Shown: positions 22,665 through 31,605 of the stretch, piece by piece
How positions within the stretch are numbered: position 1 is the stretch's first letter
Layout of the letters: each line of letters starts with the position of its first letter
Assembly (NCBI GenBank): GCA_034698045.1
Contig: JAQGAU010000301.1
Location: 1 to 31,605, forward strand
Length of the DNA stretch: 31,605 nucleotides
Reading direction: 5' to 3'
From: Paramacrobiotus richtersi
Taxonomy: Eukaryota > Tardigrada > Eutardigrada > Parachela > Macrobiotidae
Notes under the pieces: model-generated
The model's input: only the letters and a program-made list of their open reading frames with translations
The model's database searches: none
Told to the model about the DNA's origin: nothing
Translations under genes and position numbers: made by a program

Positions 22665-23018
22665 AATTTAGCACTGTTCAAACACCATCATCCCCAACAC
22701 TGGACAAAACCATCCGTCTTTTCAACGGTCACTTGTGGAATCGACTGCCAGCATGGAGTTGTTGGTTATGCGCACTATATCGCGCTAACAGCAAATCGAC
22801 AGCGGCGCATTCCCCGTCTTCTCTGTGTAAAAGTCGGTGACGATCTTGTGAGGCGAAATATTTTACAAAACGTTCAGCGCATAGGAATAGCCCGTCGCTT
22901 CGCTCCGGGCAAATTACGATTGCATTCCCAGAAAGGCAGTCGTATTACGCTCTTGGATCAAGTTGGATGGCAAACAATGTTAAAATGGATGGTAAACTGG
23001 GTAGTCTGGATATTGTAA
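22665..23018 (+). other. Unrecognised open frame, 117 codons, no ATG near its start
   Basis: Reading from 22665 there is no stop until TAA at 23016-23018. The frame includes CGIDCQHGVVGYAHYIALT, then RRIPRLLCVKVGDDLVRRN and IGIARRFAPGKLRLHS. The only ATGs are close to the end. AAATTTAG just before 22671 could be an acceptor, but no partner exon is evident. Base composition is richer in G+C than the flanks. It could be an exon of an undetected plus-strand gene, a gene fragment or chance. I recognise no family. Confidence 0.25.
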
Positions 23019-23383
23019 TAATTAGGGTTAAAATTTGACAGCTTTGTGCCTTATCACAGCTGCCGACTGCAGTAGAGGTACTGATACTTCTGATAGGGTT
23101 TTTCAATTGGCATATCCCGGAAACAGGAAAGAGCAGAAAAGGCTTTTCAACTACAAGATACAGTTGCTTTTATCGCAGGTGCCGAATACGATCAGATACA
23201 TTGCTGCAGAAGGAATAAACTAACCAAAGTAACATTTGTCATATCGAAAGCGAATAACGAAACTAAGAACAAAATATAACCAAAAACATCAGACGAACGA
23301 AGGCGTAATTGCAGGTATTATAACTGCTAAATCAAGCGAATTATGTACACAGTACGCACTGGTGGAGGTCACTGTTGCTTGTA

Positions 23384-25127
23384 TCAGTCACTGTCACTAT
23401 CACTGCTGCTGTCATCGTCATCCGCTGATTGCTGTGATGCGCTGTCGTTATCCGCTGGCTGTATCTGCAGAGGACTGTCCTTCATCGCTGAAACGATCGC
23501 AACCCTACCATCTTCAATCCACGTCCATTTGGCCTCCTCGATCAGCTTTGGCTTCCATTTACGCAACAATGTCTCCGCCGTGATCTGACCTTTAACATGC
23601 AGAATCTCCCGTCGAATCCGCAACCCAACCTCATACAGCTTTGGATAACGAATCTCCACCGTGTCCAGCAGTAGCTTCTTACAGACACCTTCCCACACTG
23701 ATGAATCGTTGACAAAGCCATCCCGGTACAAATCATCCAGTAAAAGCCCCGAATCCACGGATACACGGGAGATTACGATAGAGTAGACTTTCAGTTTCTT
23801 TACTTTCAACATGTCCAGGATGGTGGGCAAGCGGTTGAAGTCACTCAGTACATTACGGCCATGGGGAGTACCGGTTAGACAAATCGTCCGTGTGTTCTTT
23901 GTGACCGCTTTGTGGAGTATCGTGGCGAGATTGAATGACCGGCGTTTGTCCACCCGGTCGATTGTCAGCTGAGAAGCAACCTGGGACGATTGGAGGAAGG
24001 AATTAAACGTGCGACACATTAGGCGGAGTTTCAGCTGTTCGTGGAACTTCAGCAGCGAAAGAGTCTCGCAAATGAGGTCAGGAAACAGATCGAGCAACCC
24101 AATCTCACGGAGCACTGGACATTCAGCACCGCTTTTGATTGCCTGCAACATATTCATATTAACATGTTACGCACAGACTCAAACAAGAAATGGTGCTTGC
24201 CGAGCTTTGCTGGTGACGCTTGGAAGTGGCTTCCGTACTTTCGTTTTCGGCTGGACGTTTAGTTCCTTGATTCGAAGACATGCGGGTCAGACAACGTTTC
24301 TGGAAAGAGACTTTGTCAAGTTATGCATGTGTGTAGTGAACAGTCCTTGATCATGAAATCGAGAAAATGGCAAAAGTTCATAACGTTCATAACATTTTCA
24401 TTTTATAGAACGAAATTTGTCAGATCAGTACAAATTTTACGATAAAGTGGAAAAATCGGTCAACGCAAGTGTCCAGCTCCGTAGCTTTTCGCTTACCGAT
24501 CAGAACAATCTAAAGTTTTTCACTTACAATGTTTTCTTCTGCGAACGCACCGCAAGTTGACAGGTAAGACAAACATCCACAGTCCCCATCTACTTTCACT
24601 AGTACACCGTGCGTCCGAGTTTCTTTGCTCCATAACTGTAGAAAGTCATCCCTCGCAACAAGCTCCAACAAAGGCACGTCCATCTCCGGCAGCTTCACTT
24701 CGTGTTTGTAGAAAGGTCCAGCAACACTTCCATTGTTTTTCACCCACACAGCCTCATAATCGCCTGCCACTCTTACTCTTTCCGCTTCCATCACTTCCTG
24801 TCGTAATTCGCCATCTATACTGATTTCCACGAAAGCATACGTGTTCGATGATCCGGCCAACAGCTTTGAGGGATACCAGCACCACGGCTGGTCGGATGTG
24901 CAGCGGAATAGTGTCTCCACAGGCTGATCGACCGTAAGGTCACCTTGCTGGGCTGGCTTCACAAAGGCGTCAAAGGTCACAAAATCTGTACGATGGCCGG
25001 GATAATCAAAGTCCATGACGAGACCACTGTCCGGGATCATGTCGCAGACCATTCCACGATACACTGATCCTTCGAGCCGGACATCCACAGCACGCCAATT
25101 CTTAACATTTTCCGCTGAAGAGAACAT
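23384..25127 (-). CDS. Two-exon protein: N-terminal Tudor-like repeats, F-box-like motif, acidic tail (452 aa)
   Basis: Exons are 24528-25127 and 23384-24142, joined in phase 0 (donor AACATT|GTAAGT, acceptor GTTGCAG|GCAATC). ATG 25127 (MFSSAENVKNW) is chosen; in-frame ATG 25166 would add 13 residues. Residues 9-55 (NWRAVDVRLEGSVYRGMVCD, then a DFDYPGHRTDFV strand) look like a Tudor/agenet-type beta-barrel. A second similar stretch (FRCTSDQPWCWYPSKLL...) follows at about 95-145. Exon 2 opens with LLDLFPDLICETLSLLKF...LMCRTFNSFL, a plausible but divergent F-box, which in known families docks substrates to SCF ubiquitin ligases. The C terminus is an acidic serine/aspartate run. It is unrelated to the THAP array but has the same orientation. 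The arrangement recalls a family I associate with tardigrades; function is not shown. Confidence 0.72.
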
Positions 25128-25998
25128 GATAAACGTGTGAAAAAAGAACAATTTCCGGCGAAACAATACTCAAGTTTTTAACTTGGGAATGTACTGCAGC
25201 GTTTTATCGTTTGAAATGCTCCAGATGTTCTGAAAATGCAGCAATGCATGTTGCTTTATGAGTTAGTTATACGGCAGCCATTTTGCTCTACTAGCCAACT
25301 ATCCACTGCAAAGCTGGGTATTCAGGCATATGCATGTTTTGCCCCGCCTCGCACCGAAAGCGCCTAAGTTTCGAAGACGATTGGTTGTTTACAAGACAAG
25401 GCTTTGTCGCATGCTGGGGGTTTTGCAATTCGCAGGGTGTGTTTCACAATCACAGACAAGAAATCACGCCTTATATGCGTGAATTAAATACCGTATACGA
25501 CATGATTATGCACAGTGCCTCTACTGTAGTTTGGGACAAAGACTTACAACTAGCAGCAACCAGTTTTTTCATGTACGGATGTGAGCCTGTATCACTGTCA
25601 TTGAGCCTTGAGGCGGCTAGCCGGTCTTGTTGTGTTTCGCTGCACCATTTTACTTGTTCGAGTTCGTCAGCAACACAAGATTTTTTAAAAAATATCCATC
25701 CTTTTTTTTGATACAGCAACACAATTTATAATCCGTGTTATTCGGTTGTCGTATGCTCTCAACGTCTTCTGCATAAACAACAGCTCGCATTTCAGAAAAC
25801 TATGCGATTTTAACTCTAATACCTGTGGAAACATCGAAATATAGGTGGCAGATGTTTTCATTTCAAAGTACGCTGCTGAATCAATTGGAGCACCATCACA
25901 AGCATCAACACGTGAAAACTGACAATTACATGCAAGCATGTGCGCTCAACGAAAGCCACATGGGAATTACTGATAAAAAAACAACCAAAAGCGAAAAC
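25128..25998. other. Spacer between the F-box-like gene and gene 5
   Basis: It holds the F-box-like gene upstream region and the gene 5 3' flank. A plus-strand frame at 25334-25711 (125 codons from ATG) and an overlapping minus-strand frame at 25471-25722 are open. Neither has a recognised motif, so I do not call a gene. Confidence 0.5.
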
Positions 25999-28900
25999 TC
26001 AGTCCTTAGTATCTCTCCCTTCATGCATCCTCTCATTATGTCTATCTAGACGATCCTCCGTCAGAAATCCGGATCGGCACTCCATACAGCGAAACGGAAA
26101 CTCCGCCAGTCGGCGTTTCTTTTTCCGTTTGTACTTTTTGATCAGACCCAACCGTCTTCTTTCGATTAGTCTTTTCCTTCGTTTCTCCACGGATTCTTTC
26201 CACTCCCCAATGTGTATCCGGTGGATATGGCTACGCATGGACTCCAGTGACGAGTACAGTTTCCCACAGTCATCGCACGGTAAACGCTGACCTTTCGGCA
26301 CATCCCTCCACTTGTCGGCGAGTTTGACGTTTTCGCGTTTTGATCTGCTCTGACCGTCGCACAGTGACATGTGTTTGGATAGATGCTGTTGACCCGGGAT
26401 TATGCACCGACAGATGGGACAAAATTTGGGGTGGTTTGCATCGTGGTAACCGCCAAAATGCTTATTGATTTGCGAATACGCTAAAAACACACAAATCATC
26501 AGCCGCATTGAATTACATTGAGATGATTACAATTCAATGTTCCACAGTGCTTTTACAAAAATTTCAAACGTTTGTCAAAACAAAAATTTGTCCGTTAATT
26601 TATTTTCATATAAAACAACTCTAATAAATAAACAAAAACAGTACTTGTCAATTGATATGTCCATTCTGCCTTTCCTAACATTATTAAAATTTTGTATAGG
26701 AAATCATTCATTTCTAAACTGATCAGCACTGACTTCTACTGCTTCAGTTAACTTAATATTAATTAATATTAATCACTTAACATTTACATCGAAACTGTAA
26801 ACAATTCGCCACAAACTCACCTGGGTACGTCTTATCACACAAGGTACACGGATACGCCTCATCGACTTTGTGTTCCTCCACATGTTCAGCAAATTCAGCC
26901 GGGACATAGCAGATCTTCGCGCAGTACAGGCACTGCATATCATCATGCATTTTCTTCCTGTGACACGCCAAACTCTGGTGGGATCTGAACTTTTCACCGC
27001 ATTCCTCACACTGATCCTCCCAGTCGGCCTCAATACGCCTCATTTCATCGGGATGGTGCGATCGAAGGTGACTTTTCAGGATCGTGGAGAATTTACCACA
27101 AAGCAAACAGGGTTTCGGATCGCTCCGGCCCAGACTATGCTCCGAGACATGAGCGACCAGATCCGCAAAAGTTGGTGCATGGAAATCGCAGGCAGAACAA
27201 TCACGTTCTGGATGGTTACTTGTTGCGTCGGCGGGGGAATGCTGGAACTGATGGAGATCAAAAAGGGGTTTGGTGGGGTAATGCCGATGGCAAGTGCGGC
27301 AGTAGTAGGAGAATGTTTGCGTGGATTTCATGTGCTCGATGGCTGCTTCGGTGTCGGTGGGTATCACGGTGAATGGAGTGCTTTTATGCTGCAATAACGA
27401 GAGTCTTCCGTAGCACTCGAAAATGAACTACAACTACGCTTGTATACATACATTCAATATAACAATTTTTTATTTATTTATTTACTTATTTAGTTATTTA
27501 TTTACTTATTTATTTATTTAGAAACATTTATTTTAAAAAAAATATTACAATAATCAAACGATTCAAGTCTTGATAAGAATGTTTTTGTTTAAGTATAACG
27601 TACCTTATTTCGATTGTGATTGGTTAAAGACACTTGTGATGGAAATTTCTTGTCACACAGCAAACACTCGTGTGTCCATTCACCGGCGTGTTCTGGATGC
27701 GCGGTCCGGATGTGATCAGCCAGATATGTGATTGTAAGGAGTTCAGATCCGCATACATTGCATCTATGCTTGTCCTTGTTTCTCTTCCTTTTCATCCGCT
27801 CTTCTGTGTTCAGTTGCCGTGTCAGAACGTTAGCATCGAATGTGCCAAAGTTTCCCCCGACCGGTACAACGTCCATTTCACTGGAATCTGACAAAAATCA
27901 ACCAAGTGTGAGTTTCGAAACCCAAAAAGGATCAACGTTTACACCGGAACTCTTGAGATTCTACCGTAATTGCTTGGTGTTTCCAATAATAATGATTTCC
28001 CTTGTTTGAGATGAAACTACGTTTATGCACTCTCTGTACAATTTACTTGAACAAAAATTATTAAAAACCGTAATTTATATATTAAAAAGACCTTAAGACT
28101 GCCAATGCATTCTGCAAAAACTGTAAATCGTTTAGCACCGGTGCCTTCGAAATCGGGAAAATTACAGAAAACTTCATATGAGAAAACTGATACAAATTAA
28201 ACGACTTCATATGGAAACAGCTGGCATTTCAAAACCATTTTGCTTACCACCGATCGAAGCAGAAAAGGTTAATCAAACACTTCCAAATAAAAAAAAATTG
28301 ATTAGAAGAAAAAATTTGAAAAAAATTACCATCTTCCCATTCATCCCCCAGACTTTGTCCGCGTCGTCCACGCGCCGCCTCGGGTAAAACCTGCAACGTG
28401 CCCCGCCTCAGTTTATCAATCAGAGACTGGCCGTGCGTCGATCTTTCCTTCTGGGTGTCCGTCATGCGGCTTCCTTCTTCGTCCGCGACATGGATCCTCT
28501 GAAGAAGCTGTTTCTCTTCCGCTGGACCCTTCATATTCTTCCCAGCCCTGTACTGCTTCAGCAAGAAACACATTCGATCCCGACAGTATTTCGCGCTCCG
28601 ATTTGTTCCCGATGCGCTGACCCGCTGAGAGATCTTCTTCCAGATAGTGATCATCTTGCGGATGGGGGATTGGTACGGTTTCAGCTCATCGGTCGCACGC
28701 AGCAGACGCCGGTCGGATTCTGCCAGTTTCTTTCCTTTACGTCGTTTCTTCGGTCCAACCGGATCTACGATCAGAAAAACAGATGTGCGCAAAAAAACTG
28801 CAAGAAATATAGCAAAAACTCGAATTTTATACAAACCTGAGGTTGCGGAAGCCGGGGAAATCGGTTGATCTAGTTCGGGCTCCTCGACTTCCTGTTGCGC

Positions 28901-31072
28901 TTCTTCACCTAAAGGAGCTGAAACAGAAAACGTATTTTAATGCCAGATATGCCTATTGTTCCGAAAGGAATAAACAAATCGTAACTTTTTAAAAATTAGC
29001 AATCAACATTTGCTGTGCAGTCTTATTAACATTCTACACCCAGTGGAACCCTTTTTTATTCATGCGCAAACGTTGTTAAGTTGAGTCGCACCCATCTTCC
29101 ACTGTTTTCCATCTAGTTTTCCTAGTTTACAAATGATGAAACGGGAAAATGATTCTCTTTTGCGCTAAACTACCATTTCCACTCAGACTCACCTGTTACA
29201 CACGAATTCTCAACAATCCCAGTCTGGAAGACGTCCGAAATGGGAAGCCCCATCGAAACATCGGTACGGGGATACAAGGGGGTTATAGATAAGTCATCCA
29301 TCCGCTTGCGAGTTTGGCATGGTGGACACAGACGGCCAGGACCCTTGTGTATCAGCATGCAGCTCCGGTTGGCCTCACAACCGGAACACACGGTAGCGCC
29401 ATTGACGGCGTATAAAAGCCCTCTCAGAGACCCGAGATCCTGCAGCGGAGACTGACCAAATTGGTTTCCGGTGTATAGCCGGTTTCTGACTCTGAAACGA
29501 AAAAAAAGAAACCAGTCAGAAAACTGTATCAAAATTTTATGCTTATTTTTGCTGGTCGCTTACGCTGACTTCTTAATACTTTTCAAGATCGCGTTTAATT
29601 TTAATTCGTATTTTTTTTATTTTAAATTTGAGTTGCTGTTGCTTTAAGTACTTTTTCCGGGTTCATTTAATAATTCTTTCAGTAAATAAATCATGATACA
29701 CGTGCTTGTTCCGGACATTCTTTTAGTACAAAAGCAAAGTCTCTTGTCTGGATAAATAATTATTAATCCACTTAATAACAGACTTTGCTGTGTAGATTTA
29801 CTTTACTTAAAAGTAATAAGTTACTTCATTATAAGTACTAATTTAATCAATTAATAATGTATAAGTAATAAATTAATTTACTTATGAAGTAAATTGTTGT
29901 ACCTGATTTTTGGCACGAGATCCGACGACACCGTCACGGCATGCATCATCTCCGCAGACAACTCGTCGATCCGGAAGAACATAATAAAACTATTGTCCGT
30001 GAAGGTTTTCCACTCCAAGGGTGGGTTTAAATCAGAAAGGCTGGATTTTAATACTTCAAAGGTAAAAATATCATCCGCTGGCTCTTCAAACGCAATGCCA
30101 GCGTCCGCAAACTGTGGCGCCGGTGGGAATACCATGGAAAGACTTTTCTCCAAAATGTCTCCAGTACCACTATAAATTGATTTCACACGTTTTACTCCAC
30201 ACCAAACATTCTTCGTTTCAAGGAAATCATAATTAAATTATTATATGTGTATGCGATTTACTATGTAACAGAAAATCTATATGGCACAGTACTCTCCAAA
30301 ATGAAACAGCTGCTTACTTTTAGACCAAAGTATGCATTGGTTAACCGTTCTACTGACGGTAACTCACTACACCTCTCCTCTGTTAAATTCTTGATAATTT
30401 TTCTAATTTTGAATTTATTTTAATCCATATAATTTACAGTCAACGTAATCTTGTTACCTCGCGGGAGGCAGTGTTTCATGTTGAATCAATACAGCAGCTA
30501 GGTTATTTTTTGCTGCTACAAATACAAATAATGAAAAAATACGACTGGCCGTTCAGAATTATCGTTATCAGAAAAAACGAGGAAATAAAAAATAAATAAA
30601 AAAACACAACCATTTCTAAACATTATTCATCAGAGCGGATAAGTATGATAAGTGATAACTGATTCAAACAGCAGAACAGAAGACTATGGCATCATTGGCA
30701 TGAGCCACTGCACTACGAAGTTCCCTCAACGCACCTCTCATTGGAGTTTTGCGATGATGCCTTCTTCTTGAGCAATTCAACGTATTTGTCCGCCTTGGGC
30801 CGTCTAGTTGGCACGGCCGTCTCCTTGAGTCTACAGCGGTCGTCCGAATGCTGCCGCTGAAAATCCTCATGACGAAAATGATCCGAACAAACAAAGGACG
30901 CCGTGTGGGGTTGCCATTCGGGCCCGTGTCCCGTGAAGGCAATCCAGGCTGCGCGACGCTCGGCATGCTTGGGGAATCGATGATAACTCCGTTGGGATAG
31001 TATGTCTCCCGAAAGTTTCAACTTTGATTTGCGGCTGGGGCAGTGTTTGACGGAACATTTACAATAGACCAT
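25999..31072 (-). CDS. Gene 5: divergent THAP + Myb/SANT-like + multi-C2H2 protein, eight exons (917 aa)
   Basis: Exons: 30735-31072, 29903-30169, 29193-29491, 28837-28917, 28330-28764, 27604-27887, 26821-27388 and 25999-26480. The frame closes exactly. The THAP domain has C6, C11, FP at 33-34, W43, C62-x2-H65 and a TAVPT box with P88. Exon 2 keeps PPLEW...FIMFFRID and DLVPKIR. Exon 3 keeps the TVCSGCE...C-x-L...LCPPC cluster. In place of one linker exon there are three: a short acidic one, a Myb/SANT-like one, and one starting the fingers. The last two exons match genes 1-4 with moderate identity and about eleven fingers in the same order. Intron phases are identical to genes 1-4, so common descent is clear although the proteins have diverged strongly. 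The exon 1 donor (GAGAG|GTGCGT) is less certain; read through, the frame stops nine codons later. Confidence 0.8.
27469..27521. repeat. (TTTA)n microsatellite
   Basis: About 13 tetranucleotide units, mostly TTTA with a few TTAC and TTAG variants, in the gene 5 intron 27389-27603. Confidence 0.85.
28330..28764 (-). other. Gene 5 exon encoding a Myb/SANT-like DNA-binding domain
   Basis: The acceptor is CTGATCGTAG before 28764 and the donor GAAGATG|GTAATT follows 28330 (phase 1 on both sides). The exon encodes a basic start (KKRRKGKK), then helices spaced like a Myb/SANT-like domain: MITIWKKISQRVSASGTNRS, followed by AKYCRDRMCFLLKQYRAGK. The W..I...V...G..RS..QC.R...L...Y pattern is typical of MSANTD/trihelix-type modules. 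A charged tail (EEKQLLQRI...SLGDEWED) follows. Genes 1-4 have no equivalent; at this place they have only a basic linker. Because the exon is symmetric in phase (1-1), it can be added or skipped without changing frame. Confidence 0.65.
30458..30544 (-). other. Possible gene 5 cassette exon or relic of the exon 1 end
   Basis: The donor CCCGCGAG|GTAACA at 30458 and the residues before it (HETLPPAR) match the LPPR|GTAATA end of exon 1 in genes 3 and 4. The sequence lies about 190 bp downstream of the inferred gene 5 THAP exon end. With an acceptor GGCCAG before 30544 it would be an 87-nt exon, phase 2 on both sides and free of stops. A better-looking acceptor (TTTGTAG before 30515) would need a phase-1 donor that I do not see. 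It could be skipped without loss of frame, so it may be alternative or dead. Confidence 0.35.
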
Positions 31073-31605
31073 GGTGCTGCACGTGCGGAATCACTGCATA
31101 CAAACTGATCAAGATTCAGACATAGAGAGTCACAAAGTTATGACGAACCAGGAGGGTTGCAAAATCCAGATTTAGAGGAACTTTAAAAGAATAAACACCG
31201 CACAACGACAGTGACAACGTCTTCGTTTTTTTACTTTTGTTAGTTTTGTAGCATTTTAACTGCAAAAGCCAAAACTGGCAATCACTTCGATATTTCAGAT
31301 TCTTTCTGCTTCACTCACGGCATGTTGTCAAAACACAGTTAACACACACCCAGATTAGTAAGTCGTGGGTGGCTGCCCTAATATATGCTATCACATTTCA
31401 ACGACCGCATTTGGGTGGTCGCCAATAAGGCCATCCAAACTTTTTGGCAAAAATTTTTCAGCGATTGCTTGGCTAAAATGTCAGGACTCGGACTGTGTGA
31501 TATTAAGTAACTTAATATCCTTCGGAGAACCACGCCAAGCTTTTTTAATAAGGCGTGGTTGTTATGAAAGCGCAAAAAGAACAAAAAAATTGTTTCCAAA
31601 CAAAG
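31073..31605. other. Upstream region of gene 5 to window edge
   Basis: The CCCTGGGCGG element of genes 1-4 is not found here. The right part contains two adjacent inverted repeats (31499-31560). No gene was recognised. Confidence 0.5.
31499..31560. repeat. Two adjacent perfect inverted repeats (hairpins)
   Basis: The first has arms GATATTAAGT (31499-31508) and ACTTAATATC (31510-31519) around one base. The second has arms AACCACGCC (31528-31536) and GGCGTGGTT (31552-31560) around a 15-nt loop. They lie 8 bp apart, as in the terminal or internal structure of a small non-autonomous element, but no outer boundary is visible before the window ends. Confidence 0.75.

Larger units (their letters stand above)
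21270..23383. other. Spacer between gene 4 and the F-box-like gene
   Basis: The first 350 bp are the gene 4 upstream region. The rest is AT-rich, with a 27-bp imperfect tandem duplication at 22474-22526 and a GC-richer open frame at 22665-23018. I see no RNA gene or known mobile element. Confidence 0.55.

Noticed and set aside
25334-25711. 125-codon plus-strand frame upstream of the F-box-like gene
   Set aside because: No recognisable motif, overlapped by an equally open minus-strand frame, low-complexity serine/leucine stretch; not enough to call a gene.
27469-27521. TTTA repeats as a possible CRISPR-like or satellite array
   Set aside because: A simple tetranucleotide microsatellite inside an intron; no spacers and no longer unit.
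240-31072. Reading the array as an integrated viral or large self-replicating element
   Set aside because: No polymerase, integrase, capsid or terminal repeats; genes are spliced with conserved intron phases and separated by promoter-like spacers, as in host tandem duplications.

Overview
This is eukaryotic nuclear DNA from an animal, with spliced genes, GT-AG introns mostly of 70-570 bp, and AT-rich introns and spacers. The species cannot be fixed from sequence alone. My leading guess is a tardigrade, because the two-exon Tudor-like/F-box-like gene at 23384-25127 resembles a family I associate with tardigrades; this is a recollection, not a proof.

Five paralogous genes stand head-to-tail on the minus strand. 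Gene 1 spans 240-4487, gene 2 5305-9355, gene 3 10628-14742, gene 4 16044-21269 and gene 5 25999-31072. Each encodes an N-terminal THAP zinc finger, an acidic segment, a conserved unnamed region (motif MFFRID, then a CPG-E...CP-C cysteine cluster), a basic linker and about eleven C2H2/C2HC fingers. Genes 1-4 repeat every 5.1-5.4 kb and use the same six-exon plan with intron phases 2, 2, 1, 0, 1. Gene 5 keeps those phases but is much more diverged. I rebuilt splice sites by eye on both sides of every intron. The joined frames close exactly: 873 aa (gene 1), 846 aa (gene 2), 761 aa (gene 3 without THAP), 966 aa (gene 4) and 917 aa (gene 5).

The array is remodelling its DNA-binding front end. 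Genes 1 and 2 have the plain plan. Gene 3 has lost most of its THAP exon and probably starts in exon 2. Gene 4 has a rebuilt exon 2 with an added cysteine/histidine module and a new exon. Gene 5 has a Myb/SANT-like exon spliced between the middle region and the fingers, and its exon 1 is rearranged. Upstream of genes 1-4, about 245-315 bp before the start codon, lies a shared GC-rich near-palindrome (CCGCTCCCTGGGCGG or a variant), with a second shared block at about 150-170 bp in three of them.

Between genes 4 and 5 sits the unrelated two-exon Tudor-like/F-box-like gene, also on the minus strand. The remaining DNA is AT-rich spacer with small repeats, one unexplained open frame (22665-23018) and a pair of hairpins near the right edge. 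I found no tRNA, rRNA, CRISPR or clear mobile element. The five paralogues are presumably nuclear DNA-binding regulators, but no target or pathway can be read from the sequence.
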